The notes below the pieces were generated by a model. The model was given only the letters and a program-made list of their open reading frames with translations, did no database searches and was not told where the DNA came from. A stretch of DNA of 59,494 bases, from contig FR893548.1 in the NCBI GenBank assembly GCA_000433675.1, positions 1 through 59,494 on the forward strand. The letters are read 5' to 3'. Positions 15,357 through 23,793 of the stretch are shown one piece after another (the stretch's first letter is position 1; every line of letters starts with the position of its first letter). This DNA comes from Clostridium sp. CAG:433. GTDB lineage: Bacteria; Bacillota_I; Bacilli_A; RF39; UBA660. Position numbers and translations under genes: made by a program.

Positions 15357-16058
15357 ATGAAAAAAGAAAAACATTTAGAAATAAATGAGAATAATTATAA
15401 GGGGTATGTTGAGTTATATAAAACAAAATTGATAACACCTGATAGAGAAAAAAAAGAAAAGTTAAAAAGTACATTAATCGGTTTAGGAGTTATGTTTGTC
15501 ATTCCATTTATTTCTATATCATTTTTTAAATCAATTAATTTTAATTGTAGTGCTGAACTTGGATTGTCTTTATTACTTTCTATGTTTGCTGCGGATATTG
15601 GATATATATTTTCATCAATCAAAAGTAGCGAAAAAAAAACAAAATTGCAGATAAAAGAGAAATACCCATACATAGATTTGTCTTTAGATATGCTGGAAGT
15701 TGAAAAAGCGTTAAAAGAAGCAAAGATATTAGTTTATGATGAAAATCATGTATTATTAGATGTTAAATCATATGAACAAAGATTAAAATTCGAAAAGGAA
15801 ATAAAAAAAGAATTAGAAAAACAAGACAATAATGAAAATCTTGATGAACTTATAAAAGATAGTGAACAAAAAATTAAAGATAATACTGATAGCATGGAAG
15901 AATATAAAGATAATATAAAACAAGAAAAAATTAGATTAGAAGCTTTAAAGAGAATAAGAGAAGAAAGAGAAAATCAAGTCTTTTATGAAAAAACAAATAA
16001 TATTGAAATGCCAAGTCAAGAAAAAGGGTTAGTGTTAAGAAAACAAAAGGAGGATTAG
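15357..16058 (+). CDS. Unknown membrane protein with long coiled coil, between aspS and gatC
   Basis: A 233-residue protein with two predicted membrane segments (about 38-60 and 66-86) followed by a long, charged, coiled-coil region (about 115-205). There is no signal peptide. It starts 1 base after the aspS stop and ends 1 base before gatC, so it is embedded in the T-box operon. I do not recognise the family. Membrane anchoring of the transamidosome is conceivable but purely speculative. Confidence 0.75.
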   Translation: MKKEKHLEINENNYKGYVELYKTKLITPDREKKEKLKSTLIGLGVMFVIPFISISFFKSINFNCSAELGLSLLLSMFAADIGYIFSSIKSSEKKTKLQIKEKYPYIDLSLDMLEVEKALKEAKILVYDENHVLLDVKSYEQRLKFEKEIKKELEKQDNNENLDELIKDSEQKIKDNTDSMEEYKDNIKQEKIRLEALKRIREERENQVFYEKTNNIEMPSQEKGLVLRKQKED

Positions 16059-16059
16059 C

Positions 16060-16359
16060 ATGAGTACAAAATTTACAAAAGAAATGGTAGATGACTATGC
16101 AGATAAATTACTAATTGGTTTAACAGAAGAAGAAAACCAAATGGTATTAGATGAATTTGAGATAATAGATGAAACAATAAATACAATAAATGAAATAGAA
16201 GGTATTGAAAATGTAGAACCAATGACACATACTTTAGATGATTTCGTTTATGAACTTAGAGAAGATGTAGCTGAAGAATCAGTACCAATAGATGACTTAC
16301 TATCAAACTGTGATATGCATAATGGTAGAGAAGTAGAAGTTCCAAAGGTGGTGGAATAA
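16060..16359 (+). CDS. gatC: Asp/Glu-tRNA amidotransferase subunit C
   Basis: A 99-residue GatC. It has the family helices (LLIGLTEEENQMVLDEFEII) and the conserved VEPMTHTLDDFVYELREDV segment that wraps between GatA and GatB. RBS AGGAGG lies 8 bases upstream of the ATG at 16060. It is part of the GatCAB transamidosome that converts Asp-tRNA-Asn and/or Glu-tRNA-Gln to the amide forms. Confidence 0.92.
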   Translation: MSTKFTKEMVDDYADKLLIGLTEEENQMVLDEFEIIDETINTINEIEGIENVEPMTHTLDDFVYELREDVAEESVPIDDLLSNCDMHNGREVEVPKVVE

Positions 16360-16360
16360 A

Positions 16361-17824
16361 ATGAAATATATGAATAAGAGTATTGAAGAATTACATGAAC
16401 TTTTAAAAGAAGGTAAAGTAACAGAAAGAGAACTAATAGATGAATCATTAGAATTATCTAAAAAGGTTGAAGAAGAAAATAATGCATTTGTAACAATATT
16501 AGATAATATTGAGGAAAAAGAAGTAACTGATAATTTATTAAGTGGTATTCCATATGGTCTTAAAGATAACTATTCTACAAAAGGAATATTATCAACTGGA
16601 TCATCTAATACGCTTAAAGATTATGTGCCATTTTTTAATGCAACTGCTGTAGAAAAGTTAAATAATGCAGGAGCTGTACTTATAAATAAAACAGCCATGG
16701 ATGAATTTGGTATGGGTGGAACAGGAACAACATGTCATACTGGTGTAGTAACTAATCCATGGGATAAAACAAGAATGTGTGCAGGATCTTCATCTGGATC
16801 TGCAGCAGCAGTAGCCGCAGGTGTTTATCCATATGCAACAGGATCAGATACAGGAGATTCAATAAGAAAACCAGCTGCTTACTGTGGTATAGTAGGATAT
16901 AAACCAACATATGGAATGATTAGTAGATATGGACTATTCCCATTCGCATCATCTCTTGATCACCTTGGAGTACTTACAAGATGTGTAAAAGATGCTGCAA
17001 TAGTAGTTGATAAAATGAAAGGTATAGATAAAAATGATATGACTAGTTGGGATTCAAGTGATATACATTTAAGAGAATCTATAACTGGTAACGTAAATGG
17101 TAAAAAATTATGTTATGTAAAAGAAATATGTGATATAAATAATTATCCAAACGCTACAGAAGAATTAAAAGAACATTTAAGTAATTTCATGAAGACAATT
17201 GAAAAAGCAAAAGAACTAGGTTTTGAAGTAGATGAAGTATCAGTAGATAAAACATTATTAAGTGCTGTACCAGCAGTATATGTTGTTATATCATGTGCTG
17301 AAGCAACAAGTAATATGTCTAACTTAACTGGTATAATATTTGGACCTAGAGCAGAAGGTAAAAACTGGATAGAAATGGTAAAAAATTATCGTACACAAGG
17401 TTTTTCACCACTTATAAAAAGAAGATTTGTAATTGGTTCATATGTACTTCAATCACAAAATCAAGAAAGATATTTTAGAAATGCACAAAGAGTAAGAAGA
17501 CTTGTTGTAGATGAATGGAAGAAATTATTTAAAGATTATGATGCTGTAATCCTTCCAGTTGGATCAGGACCAGCAAAACACTTAGATGGTTCAAAAGATA
17601 TCTTAACTAAAGATACAGAAATATTAGAAGAACATTTACAAATAGGCAATTTTGGTGGATTCCCATCTATAACAATACCAAATGGATTTGTAAGTAATAT
17701 GCCAGTAGGTGTAAACATTACAGGTAATTGTTATGATGACGCTAATGTTTTAAATATTGCATATGCTTTAGAAAGTGCAATGCCTTATAAAGGACAAATC
17801 GCAGGAGGTGAAAAGAATGAGTAA
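16361..17824 (+). CDS. gatA: Asp/Glu-tRNA amidotransferase subunit A
   Basis: A 487-residue amidase-signature enzyme that hydrolyses Gln and supplies ammonia to GatB. The Lys of the Ser-cisSer-Lys triad is in PYGLKDNYSTKG, the cis-Ser in CAGSSSGSAA, and the nucleophile Ser in GSDTGDSIRKPA. The usual GGSIR is GDSIR here, a form I associate with mollicute-related GatA. It starts 1 base after gatC and overlaps gatB by 8 bases, consistent with coupled translation of a 1:1:1 complex. Confidence 0.95.
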   Translation: MKYMNKSIEELHELLKEGKVTERELIDESLELSKKVEEENNAFVTILDNIEEKEVTDNLLSGIPYGLKDNYSTKGILSTGSSNTLKDYVPFFNATAVEKLNNAGAVLINKTAMDEFGMGGTGTTCHTGVVTNPWDKTRMCAGSSSGSAAAVAAGVYPYATGSDTGDSIRKPAAYCGIVGYKPTYGMISRYGLFPFASSLDHLGVLTRCVKDAAIVVDKMKGIDKNDMTSWDSSDIHLRESITGNVNGKKLCYVKEICDINNYPNATEELKEHLSNFMKTIEKAKELGFEVDEVSVDKTLLSAVPAVYVVISCAEATSNMSNLTGIIFGPRAEGKNWIEMVKNYRTQGFSPLIKRRFVIGSYVLQSQNQERYFRNAQRVRRLVVDEWKKLFKDYDAVILPVGSGPAKHLDGSKDILTKDTEILEEHLQIGNFGGFPSITIPNGFVSNMPVGVNITGNCYDDANVLNIAYALESAMPYKGQIAGGEKNE

Positions 17825-19283
17825 GTATTTAGCAAAAATAGGTTTAGAGATGCACTGTGAAGTTAGTGAAACAAATTCAAAAGTATTTTCAAGTGCAAAA
17901 AATGAATATTCACAAATACCTAACTCTAATATAAGACCATATGATATGGCTTTTCCTGGAGTTCTTCCAGTAGTAAATAAAGAAGCAGTTAAAATGGCCT
18001 TGAAAATAAGTATGGTTACAAATTGTTCACAACCTGAATATATGTATTTTGAAAGAAAAAATTACTATTATCCAGATATGCCTAAAAATTACCAAATTAC
18101 TCAAGAAACAAAACCAATTCCAGTAGGTATTTACGGACATGTAGAATATGAATGTAATGGTGAAGAAAAAAGTGTTAGAATTAATAACTTCCATTTAGAA
18201 GAGGATGCTGCATCATTAGATCATTTATTTGATACATCAACAATTGATTATAATAGAGCTGCAGTTCCTTTAATGGAACTTGTAACAGAACCTGATTTTC
18301 ATTCTGCTGATGAAGCAGTTGCTTTTCTAGAACATATGAGAAGAGTATATCAATACTTAGATATATCTGAAGCAGATAGCAAAAAAGGACATCTTAGATG
18401 TGATGTAAATGTATCTATTATGGATGCAGATAAAGATGAAAATGATCCAAAAAATTGGGGAACAAAAGTTGAAATGAAAAATGTTAACTCTTTTGGTGGA
18501 GTAAGAGATGCGATTAATTATGAAATCAAAAGACAAAGTCATTTAAAAGATAATGGAGAATATGATAAAGTTGTTCAAGAAACAAGAAGATGGGACGAAG
18601 AATCAGGTACAACAATTTCAATGAGAAGTAAAGTTGATGCTGTTGATTATAAGTATTTCGTTGAACCAAATATTCCAAAATTTAAATTAAGCAAAGAATG
18701 GCTTGATGAAATAAGAGAAAGTATTCCAATGCTTGCTTATGACAGAAAGAAAAAATATATGAATGAATATGGTCTTAGTGAATATGATTCAAATATATTA
18801 GTTAAAGAAAGACCAATTAGTGATTATTTTGAAAAAGCAGTAGAAATTGGTTGTGATGTAAAACAAGCAGCAAACTGGATAAATGGTATGATACTTTCAT
18901 ATTTAAATACAAATGAAATATCAATTAAAGATTTTTCTATGACAGAAGAAGATTTAAAAGAATTAATTGATTTAATAGAATCAAAAACAATATCTAGTAA
19001 ACAAGGTAAAGACGTATTCTATAAATGTTTAGAAGATAAAAAATCACCTAAACAAGTAGTTAAAGATGAAGGTATGATGCAAATAACAGATTCATCAGAA
19101 ATTGAAAGTGTTATTGATGAAGTTATTGAGGAAAATTTAACTCAAGCAAAAACTTATGATCCAACAAATCCTAGAATATTAGATTTCTTTGTAGGACAAG
19201 TAATGAAGAAAACTAGAGGTAAAGCAAATCCAGCCATGAGCAGAGAAATGCTTGCTAAAAAATTAGAAGAATTAGTTAAATAA
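17817..19283 (+). CDS. gatB: Asp/Glu-tRNA amidotransferase subunit B
   Basis: A 488-residue GatB, the subunit that phosphorylates and amidates the mischarged tRNA. Family motifs seen are KIGLEMHCEV, PDMPKNYQITQ, the kinase-type loop HLEEDAAS, and the C-terminal YqeY-like tail domain ending in KANPAMSREMLAKKLEELV. ATG 17817 follows GCAGGAGGTG at good spacing; the longer in-frame ORF would start inside gatA without a ribosome binding site. It is the last gene of the aspS operon, followed by a terminator. Confidence 0.95.
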   Translation: MSKYLAKIGLEMHCEVSETNSKVFSSAKNEYSQIPNSNIRPYDMAFPGVLPVVNKEAVKMALKISMVTNCSQPEYMYFERKNYYYPDMPKNYQITQETKPIPVGIYGHVEYECNGEEKSVRINNFHLEEDAASLDHLFDTSTIDYNRAAVPLMELVTEPDFHSADEAVAFLEHMRRVYQYLDISEADSKKGHLRCDVNVSIMDADKDENDPKNWGTKVEMKNVNSFGGVRDAINYEIKRQSHLKDNGEYDKVVQETRRWDEESGTTISMRSKVDAVDYKYFVEPNIPKFKLSKEWLDEIRESIPMLAYDRKKKYMNEYGLSEYDSNILVKERPISDYFEKAVEIGCDVKQAANWINGMILSYLNTNEISIKDFSMTEEDLKELIDLIESKTISSKQGKDVFYKCLEDKKSPKQVVKDEGMMQITDSSEIESVIDEVIEENLTQAKTYDPTNPRILDFFVGQVMKKTRGKANPAMSREMLAKKLEELVK

Positions 19284-19286
19284 TTT

Positions 19287-19322
19287 AAAAAATGAATTTT
19301 GTATAAAAGTTCATTTTTTTCT
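19287..19322 (+). terminator. Terminator of the aspS-gatCAB operon
   Basis: AAAAATGAA pairs with TTCATTTTT across a small loop, followed by a T run. Confidence 0.8.
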
Positions 19323-19368
19323 TTAGTTTTGTGTCATAATATGTTATCATTAATAATAGGTGGTATAA

Positions 19369-20319
19369 GTGGAAAAAGGAGAAAAGAAAAATATTATTGT
19401 TGTCAAAAGTTTAATAATACTTCTTTTTTTTATTTTACTTTTTCTAATATATTTGAGCGTAAGAAATATTTATAATAATGCAACATTTTATTTAAATGGT
19501 GAAAAAACAATGAACTTAGATTTAAATGCAAATTATGAAGAACCAGGTTATGTTGCTGTTTTAAATGGTAAAAATATTAAGAATAAAGTTAAGGTAAAAT
19601 CTGATGTAGATACAAGTAAATTTGGTGAATATACGGTAAAATATACTTTAGAATATAAATATTTGTTTATTAAAAAAGAACTAATTAGAACAGTTTCAGT
19701 AAAAGACCTAATTAGTCCAGAATTAAATATCAATTCAGATGATCATATATATTTATATTTAAATGAAAATTTTGAAATGCCAACATTTAATGCAAGTGAT
19801 AATATTGATGGTGATATTACTAGTAAAGTAAAAGTACATTCTAATATAGATATTAAAAAGGCTGGTAACTATAATATTACATATTCTGTTACTGATTCTA
19901 GTAATAATGAAACTAAAAAAGATATAGAAGTAACTGTTGATAAGAAGAATAATTTATCTTATATAAAGGTAAGTATTGCAGAACAAAAATTATATTATTA
20001 TGAAAGAAATAAATTAGTATTAGAAACTAATATAGTTACAGGAATGAGAGGAGTAAGTCCAACACCAACAGGTGATTATAAAGTACTTAGTAAAGAGAGA
20101 AATGTTAATTTAACTGGTGCTGATTATACAAGTTTTGTAAGTTATTGGATTGCATTTAAAGGTAACTCATATGGACTTCATGATGCATCATGGAGAAGTA
20201 GATTTGGTGGAAATATTTATACATATAATGGTAGCCATGGATGTGTTAATATGCCAAGAAGTGAAGTATCCAAACTTTATGATATGGTTGAAATTGGTAC
20301 TCCAGTATATGTTCATTAA
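19369..20319 (+). CDS. Membrane-anchored L,D-transpeptidase with Ig-like domains
   Basis: A 316-residue protein: an N-terminal membrane anchor (about 11-31), two Ig-like/DUF5011-type domains (about 40-110 and 112-188, with the recurring pattern GEYTVKY / GNYNITYSVTDSSNN), then a YkuD catalytic domain (about 195-316). The catalytic core SHGCVNMPRSE contains the nucleophilic Cys, and an upstream GLHDAS supplies the conserved His. It would form or attach 3-3 peptidoglycan cross-links outside the membrane. GTG 19369 is the start, with TAGGTGG 9 bases upstream. Monocistronic. Confidence 0.9.
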   Translation: MEKGEKKNIIVVKSLIILLFFILLFLIYLSVRNIYNNATFYLNGEKTMNLDLNANYEEPGYVAVLNGKNIKNKVKVKSDVDTSKFGEYTVKYTLEYKYLFIKKELIRTVSVKDLISPELNINSDDHIYLYLNENFEMPTFNASDNIDGDITSKVKVHSNIDIKKAGNYNITYSVTDSSNNETKKDIEVTVDKKNNLSYIKVSIAEQKLYYYERNKLVLETNIVTGMRGVSPTPTGDYKVLSKERNVNLTGADYTSFVSYWIAFKGNSYGLHDASWRSRFGGNIYTYNGSHGCVNMPRSEVSKLYDMVEIGTPVYVH

Positions 20320-20335
20320 TTTGATAGATTTCTAT

Positions 20336-20363
20336 TTGAAATCTCTTTTTTTTATGTTATAAT
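20336..20363 (+). promoter_or_regulatory. tRNA-Leu promoter
   Basis: TTGAAA (20336-20341), a 16-bp spacer and TATAAT (20358-20363), 8 bases before the tRNA. Confidence 0.7.
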
Positions 20364-20371
20364 TGATTTAT

Positions 20372-20457
20372 GCGAGAGTGGCGGAATAGGTAGACGCGAA
20401 GGTCTCAAACACCTTTGGCCTTTGGCCGTGTGGGTTCGATTCCCATTTCTCGCACCA
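20372..20457 (+). tRNA. tRNA-Leu (CAA)
   Basis: An 86-base class II tRNA with a long variable arm (GGCCTTTGGCCGTG region). The acceptor arms GCGAGAG and TTCTCGC pair, the anticodon loop CTCAAAC gives CAA (codon UUG), GTTCGAT is in the T loop, and CCA is encoded. A terminator (about 20472-20500) follows. Confidence 0.96.
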
Positions 20458-20471
20458 TATTGATGATAAAT

Positions 20472-20500
20472 TACTAACTAGAAAATAGTTAGTTTTTTTG
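20472..20500 (+). terminator. Terminator of tRNA-Leu
   Basis: ACTAACTA pairs with TAGTTAGT with a short AAAA-type loop, followed by a T run. Confidence 0.85.
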
Positions 20501-20577
20501 ATCAAAATGAATGTATGAGTTATAATTGTGTTTGAAATAAAAATTAAAAACTTGAAAATAAGTGAAAAACTTAATAG

Positions 20578-20670
20578 AAAAATAAATATAAAAATGTTAC
20601 AGATGACTTAAGAAAAAACAAAATAATAACTGAAAAAGAATATAAAGAAAATAAAAAAAGATTATTATGA
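20578..20670 (+). pseudogene. Remnant of a SHOCT-type C-terminal domain
   Basis: In the otherwise gene-free 20458-20753 stretch, one frame from 20578 to the TGA at 20668-20670 encodes about 30 residues with the pattern DDLRKNKIITEKEYKENKKR followed by LL. This closely resembles the SHOCT motif (L..L...GIIT..E(F/Y)...K..LL) that ends many bacterial and phage-linked proteins. In-frame stops lie directly upstream and there is no start codon, so it appears to be the end of a decayed gene. Nothing else was seen in this stretch beyond the tRNA terminator and a promoter for the next gene. Confidence 0.45.
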
Positions 20671-20753
20671 ATTATAATATATTTATCTTTTGTGTTAAAA
20701 TGGTTGTAGAAACATGTTATAATATCAAATAAGATTTTTATGGAGGTTTAGTT

Positions 20754-21839
20754 ATGAAAAAAACAAGCGAAATTGTACAAAAAATAAAAAGCTGTTATGT
20801 AGAAGATGATTGTATTCAAATTATGGTACCATATAAGGATGAGATTACAATATTGAGTCAGGATGATATTTTATTTCATTACAAAAAAAATTCTAATTAT
20901 TATATTAATAAATATTTACAAGATGAAAGAAGAAAGCAGTTTCCTTATTCAAATATACCCACACATTATTCAAGAGTAGGTTTATTTGACAGAAGAAGTT
21001 ATGCAAATCAATTATTTGAATATAATAAACCATATATTGGAGTCATTGATGGTAGTATTATTGAAAGTTATGCTATAAAAGATAATGATGAAGCATTATT
21101 AATCAATAAAGTTATGTCTATTTTTAAAAGAACAGGTTATATATCGAGAGATGAATTAGAAAAATTGTTAGATAAATCTTCATATCCAAATTATAATGTA
21201 TGTTTCCTTTCTTTGGATGGTGAAATATGTCAAAAAAATAAATATAGAATACCAAATGAAGAAAGGATAACCACATCTATTATTAGATATATGGAAGAAA
21301 ATGTTGATAGTTTAAGAACAGGCATGAAAACTCAATGTAATTCAACAAATGTAGTGGGTGATTATTTAAATATAGATCCATGTTTTTTAGGTTTATTTCA
21401 AAAAAAAATATATGATTTTGATATTAGTGACATTCCCTTTGAAATACCACTTTGTGATAAACCAATATTAATTATAAAAACAAATAATAATGAAATTTCT
21501 ATTCAAGGTGTTGAAATATTCTTTGTTAATCATAATTATTATAAAGTTAATTTTTATGATATTCCTGTAACAAAATATACTCTTGAACAATTGAAAAAAT
21601 CAACTAAAATAATTCCAACTAAAACACTTAAAATATCAATGAGATTAAATCCAAATGTAACTAAAAAAGATTTAAAAGAAGCAAAGGAAAAAATTGAATC
21701 AATGAAAACTCATGGTATTTTAGAAAGTTCAAAATTGCCTAAAAGTTGTAATTATGAACCCGAAGAATATTCACCATTAGCATATGATAAATTTGAAAAA
21801 GAACGTGAGCCAATAATGTTAAAGAAAATAAGAAAGTAG
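20754..21839 (+). CDS. Unknown 361-residue protein with a basic C-terminal tail
   Basis: Soluble, without recognised domain, signal peptide or membrane segment. The ATG has TGGAGG 8 bases upstream, and a promoter with TATAAT (20718-20723) precedes it. The N-terminal third has Tyr/Asp-rich beta-type sequence; the C-terminal part (about 290-325) is helical and Lys-rich. It ends in EREPIMLKKIRK, a tail similar to that of the gene at 23794 (EPAPVLKKTRK). The stop codon lies in the left arm of a terminator. This is one of several unknown genes in the stretch between tRNA-Leu and tRNA-Met. Confidence 0.7.
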   Translation: MKKTSEIVQKIKSCYVEDDCIQIMVPYKDEITILSQDDILFHYKKNSNYYINKYLQDERRKQFPYSNIPTHYSRVGLFDRRSYANQLFEYNKPYIGVIDGSIIESYAIKDNDEALLINKVMSIFKRTGYISRDELEKLLDKSSYPNYNVCFLSLDGEICQKNKYRIPNEERITTSIIRYMEENVDSLRTGMKTQCNSTNVVGDYLNIDPCFLGLFQKKIYDFDISDIPFEIPLCDKPILIIKTNNNEISIQGVEIFFVNHNYYKVNFYDIPVTKYTLEQLKKSTKIIPTKTLKISMRLNPNVTKKDLKEAKEKIESMKTHGILESSKLPKSCNYEPEEYSPLAYDKFEKEREPIMLKKIRK

Positions 21840-21860
21840 TATAAATACTTTCTTGTTTTT
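21829..21860 (+). terminator. Terminator overlapping the stop codon of the 20754 gene
   Basis: AAGAAAGTA (21830-21838) pairs with TACTTTCTT (21846-21854), then T-rich sequence. The left arm encodes the last Arg-Lys and stop. The same 9-base arms occur at 25230-25257. Confidence 0.85.
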
Positions 21861-21883
21861 GTATAATTATTAGATATAATATA

Positions 21884-21924
21884 AAAACTACTCTCAAATT
21901 TAAATTGAAAGTAGTTTTATTTTT
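21884..21924. terminator. Bidirectional terminator
   Basis: AAAACTACT (21884-21892) pairs with AGTAGTTTT (21910-21918), with an inner TCAA/TTGA. It separates the convergent 20754 and 22395 genes. Confidence 0.8.
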
Positions 21925-21975
21925 GAAAGTTTAATAACACACTTGCAAATTGATATAATTATTATATATGTGAAA

Positions 21976-22395
21976 TTATTTATTACTATTATTATTTATT
22001 TGTTTTTTTAATTGATGTACTGATATGTTGTTATCTTGTTCTTTATTTTTATAATATGGTTTTAAAGATTTTCTATCAACAAATAAACTATTAATACAAT
22101 GAGCTGATGTTGACATTATTAATCCACCCAAACGATAACCATTTTTTGTAATATCTTGATGTATTTTAATATAATCTAAAATTGAATTAAAGTTTTCTAA
22201 ATCAACATATCCACCATTTTTAACTTTTATTAAAACTGCATTTTCTTTATAAAGTTCATCATCTTCATCAACATATCCAAAAGAGTCACATCCAATACAT
22301 TGATCACCTATATACATACTGCTACTAAATGTAGTATGTGTATTATATTTTGTACATTTTCTAATATCACCTATAAAAATTTGATCTGTTTTCAT
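21976..22395 (-). CDS. Unknown 139-residue protein
   Basis: A soluble protein with several Cys residues (RKCTKY, DQCIGCDS, SAHCINS), so metal binding or a redox role is possible. The minus-strand start ATG at 22395 has AAGGAGG upstream. The C-terminal 25 residues are Asn/Gln/Lys-rich and look disordered. It is the only minus-strand gene of this accessory stretch and diverges from the 22543 gene. Family not recognised. Confidence 0.65.
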   Translation of the reverse strand: MKTDQIFIGDIRKCTKYNTHTTFSSSMYIGDQCIGCDSFGYVDEDDELYKENAVLIKVKNGGYVDLENFNSILDYIKIHQDITKNGYRLGGLIMSTSAHCINSLFVDRKSLKPYYKNKEQDNNISVHQLKKQINNNSNK

Positions 22396-22542
22396 CTATT
22401 GTCCTCCTTGATTAATATATTATAAATAATAACATCATAAAATGCAATAGTATTAATAATGTGATATACCGAAGTTTTATTGGCTATTGTATATAAAAAT
22501 ATTTTAATTTGATGTATAATAAGAAAAATAGGAGGTTTTGAT

Positions 22543-23739
22543 ATGCTTGAAATAATTAAATTTAAATCAATATTAAAAAAGAATAAAAATGTATTTAAAG
22601 ATATTATAAGTGATATGACTATAAAATCTTTAAAAGGTAATAATATAATTCTTGTTGATTCTAAAGGAAACGAAATAATATCAGAAATTAATGATAGTAA
22701 TATAATATTTAGATTTGATGATAAAAAGAATGTAATTGTTAACTTACCTCAAGATGATAAAAATGAATGTGTTAAGGTTGTTGAAGTAGTAAAAGATGAA
22801 AGAGATAATGGTTGTGTTATCGAAGTAATAGAAAAAAATTATGATTTTTCAGTAGAATCAGAAGATGAAAAAGTTTTGGTTGATCTAATTTCTAATAGGT
22901 ATGTTTTTGATAAAAATATTTCAATTTATGATATTAATAATTTTGAACAATTATGCAATATGAAAACTACCTTTGAAAGTCATTTCAAAACACTATTAAA
23001 ACCAGTTGATTCTCTTAGATGGTACACTGATTCACCTTATTCAACTTATACTAAAATAGATGGCGAAGATATTTCTTATATTTATGATGTTGTTAATGGC
23101 ACCGATAAAATATATAGAATATATGATTTATATAATGGAATAATAAATGAAAGAAATATTGATGATATTTTTTCGATACATTTAGGATTATTAAGAAAAT
23201 CAGCACTTGGATATAAAGAAATAAATGGAATAACTGCTAAAGAAAATGAAATATGTGGAGATTATAAAAGAGATTTATCAACCGAAAAAAGTACATTTAT
23301 TTATAATTTAATAAATAAAAAAATTGGATATAAAAAGCAATTTGACATTTATGATATTAATTCAATTATAGAAGCAATTACATATAAAAAGACTGCACCA
23401 GAAAGAGCAAAAGATTCTTTAGAAAGAGAGCTTGGAATACCATATGAAGAATTTAATAGATTAGACTGTGATGAACAACATAAAATTCTTCAAACACATA
23501 GAAAAAATTTAAAACCAATTAAAAAAGATGAAGTTCTTATGATGATTGGAAGTGGTGAACATTCAACTTTTGTTAAGGTAAAAAAGGGTGAAAGAGTAAT
23601 GCTTAGTGATGGAACATTTGTTGAGGCAGGTTTAACACCAGAAGAATCAAAAAGAAGATTAGATGATAAAATTGATGAAATGCTATATAGCAAACCAGTC
23701 ACTTTAGTTAAAAAAATTAGTAGAAGATTAAAAAGATAA
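22543..23739 (+). CDS. Unknown 398-residue protein
   Basis: A soluble protein without recognised domain. The ATG has AGGAGG upstream. The N-terminal 100 residues are beta-type, with repeated short acidic strands; the middle has Tyr-rich helices; residues about 300-330 read RAKDSLERELGIPYEEFNRLD, a helical segment. The end, PVTLVKKISRRLKR, is strongly basic, as in its neighbours. No terminator was seen before the next gene 54 bases downstream, so co-transcription with 23794 is possible. Confidence 0.68.
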   Translation: MLEIIKFKSILKKNKNVFKDIISDMTIKSLKGNNIILVDSKGNEIISEINDSNIIFRFDDKKNVIVNLPQDDKNECVKVVEVVKDERDNGCVIEVIEKNYDFSVESEDEKVLVDLISNRYVFDKNISIYDINNFEQLCNMKTTFESHFKTLLKPVDSLRWYTDSPYSTYTKIDGEDISYIYDVVNGTDKIYRIYDLYNGIINERNIDDIFSIHLGLLRKSALGYKEINGITAKENEICGDYKRDLSTEKSTFIYNLINKKIGYKKQFDIYDINSIIEAITYKKTAPERAKDSLERELGIPYEEFNRLDCDEQHKILQTHRKNLKPIKKDEVLMMIGSGEHSTFVKVKKGERVMLSDGTFVEAGLTPEESKRRLDDKIDEMLYSKPVTLVKKISRRLKR

Positions 23740-23793
23740 TATAATTTATTTTTATAGTATGTTATAATATAAGAAATTCAGGAGGTTTATGGT

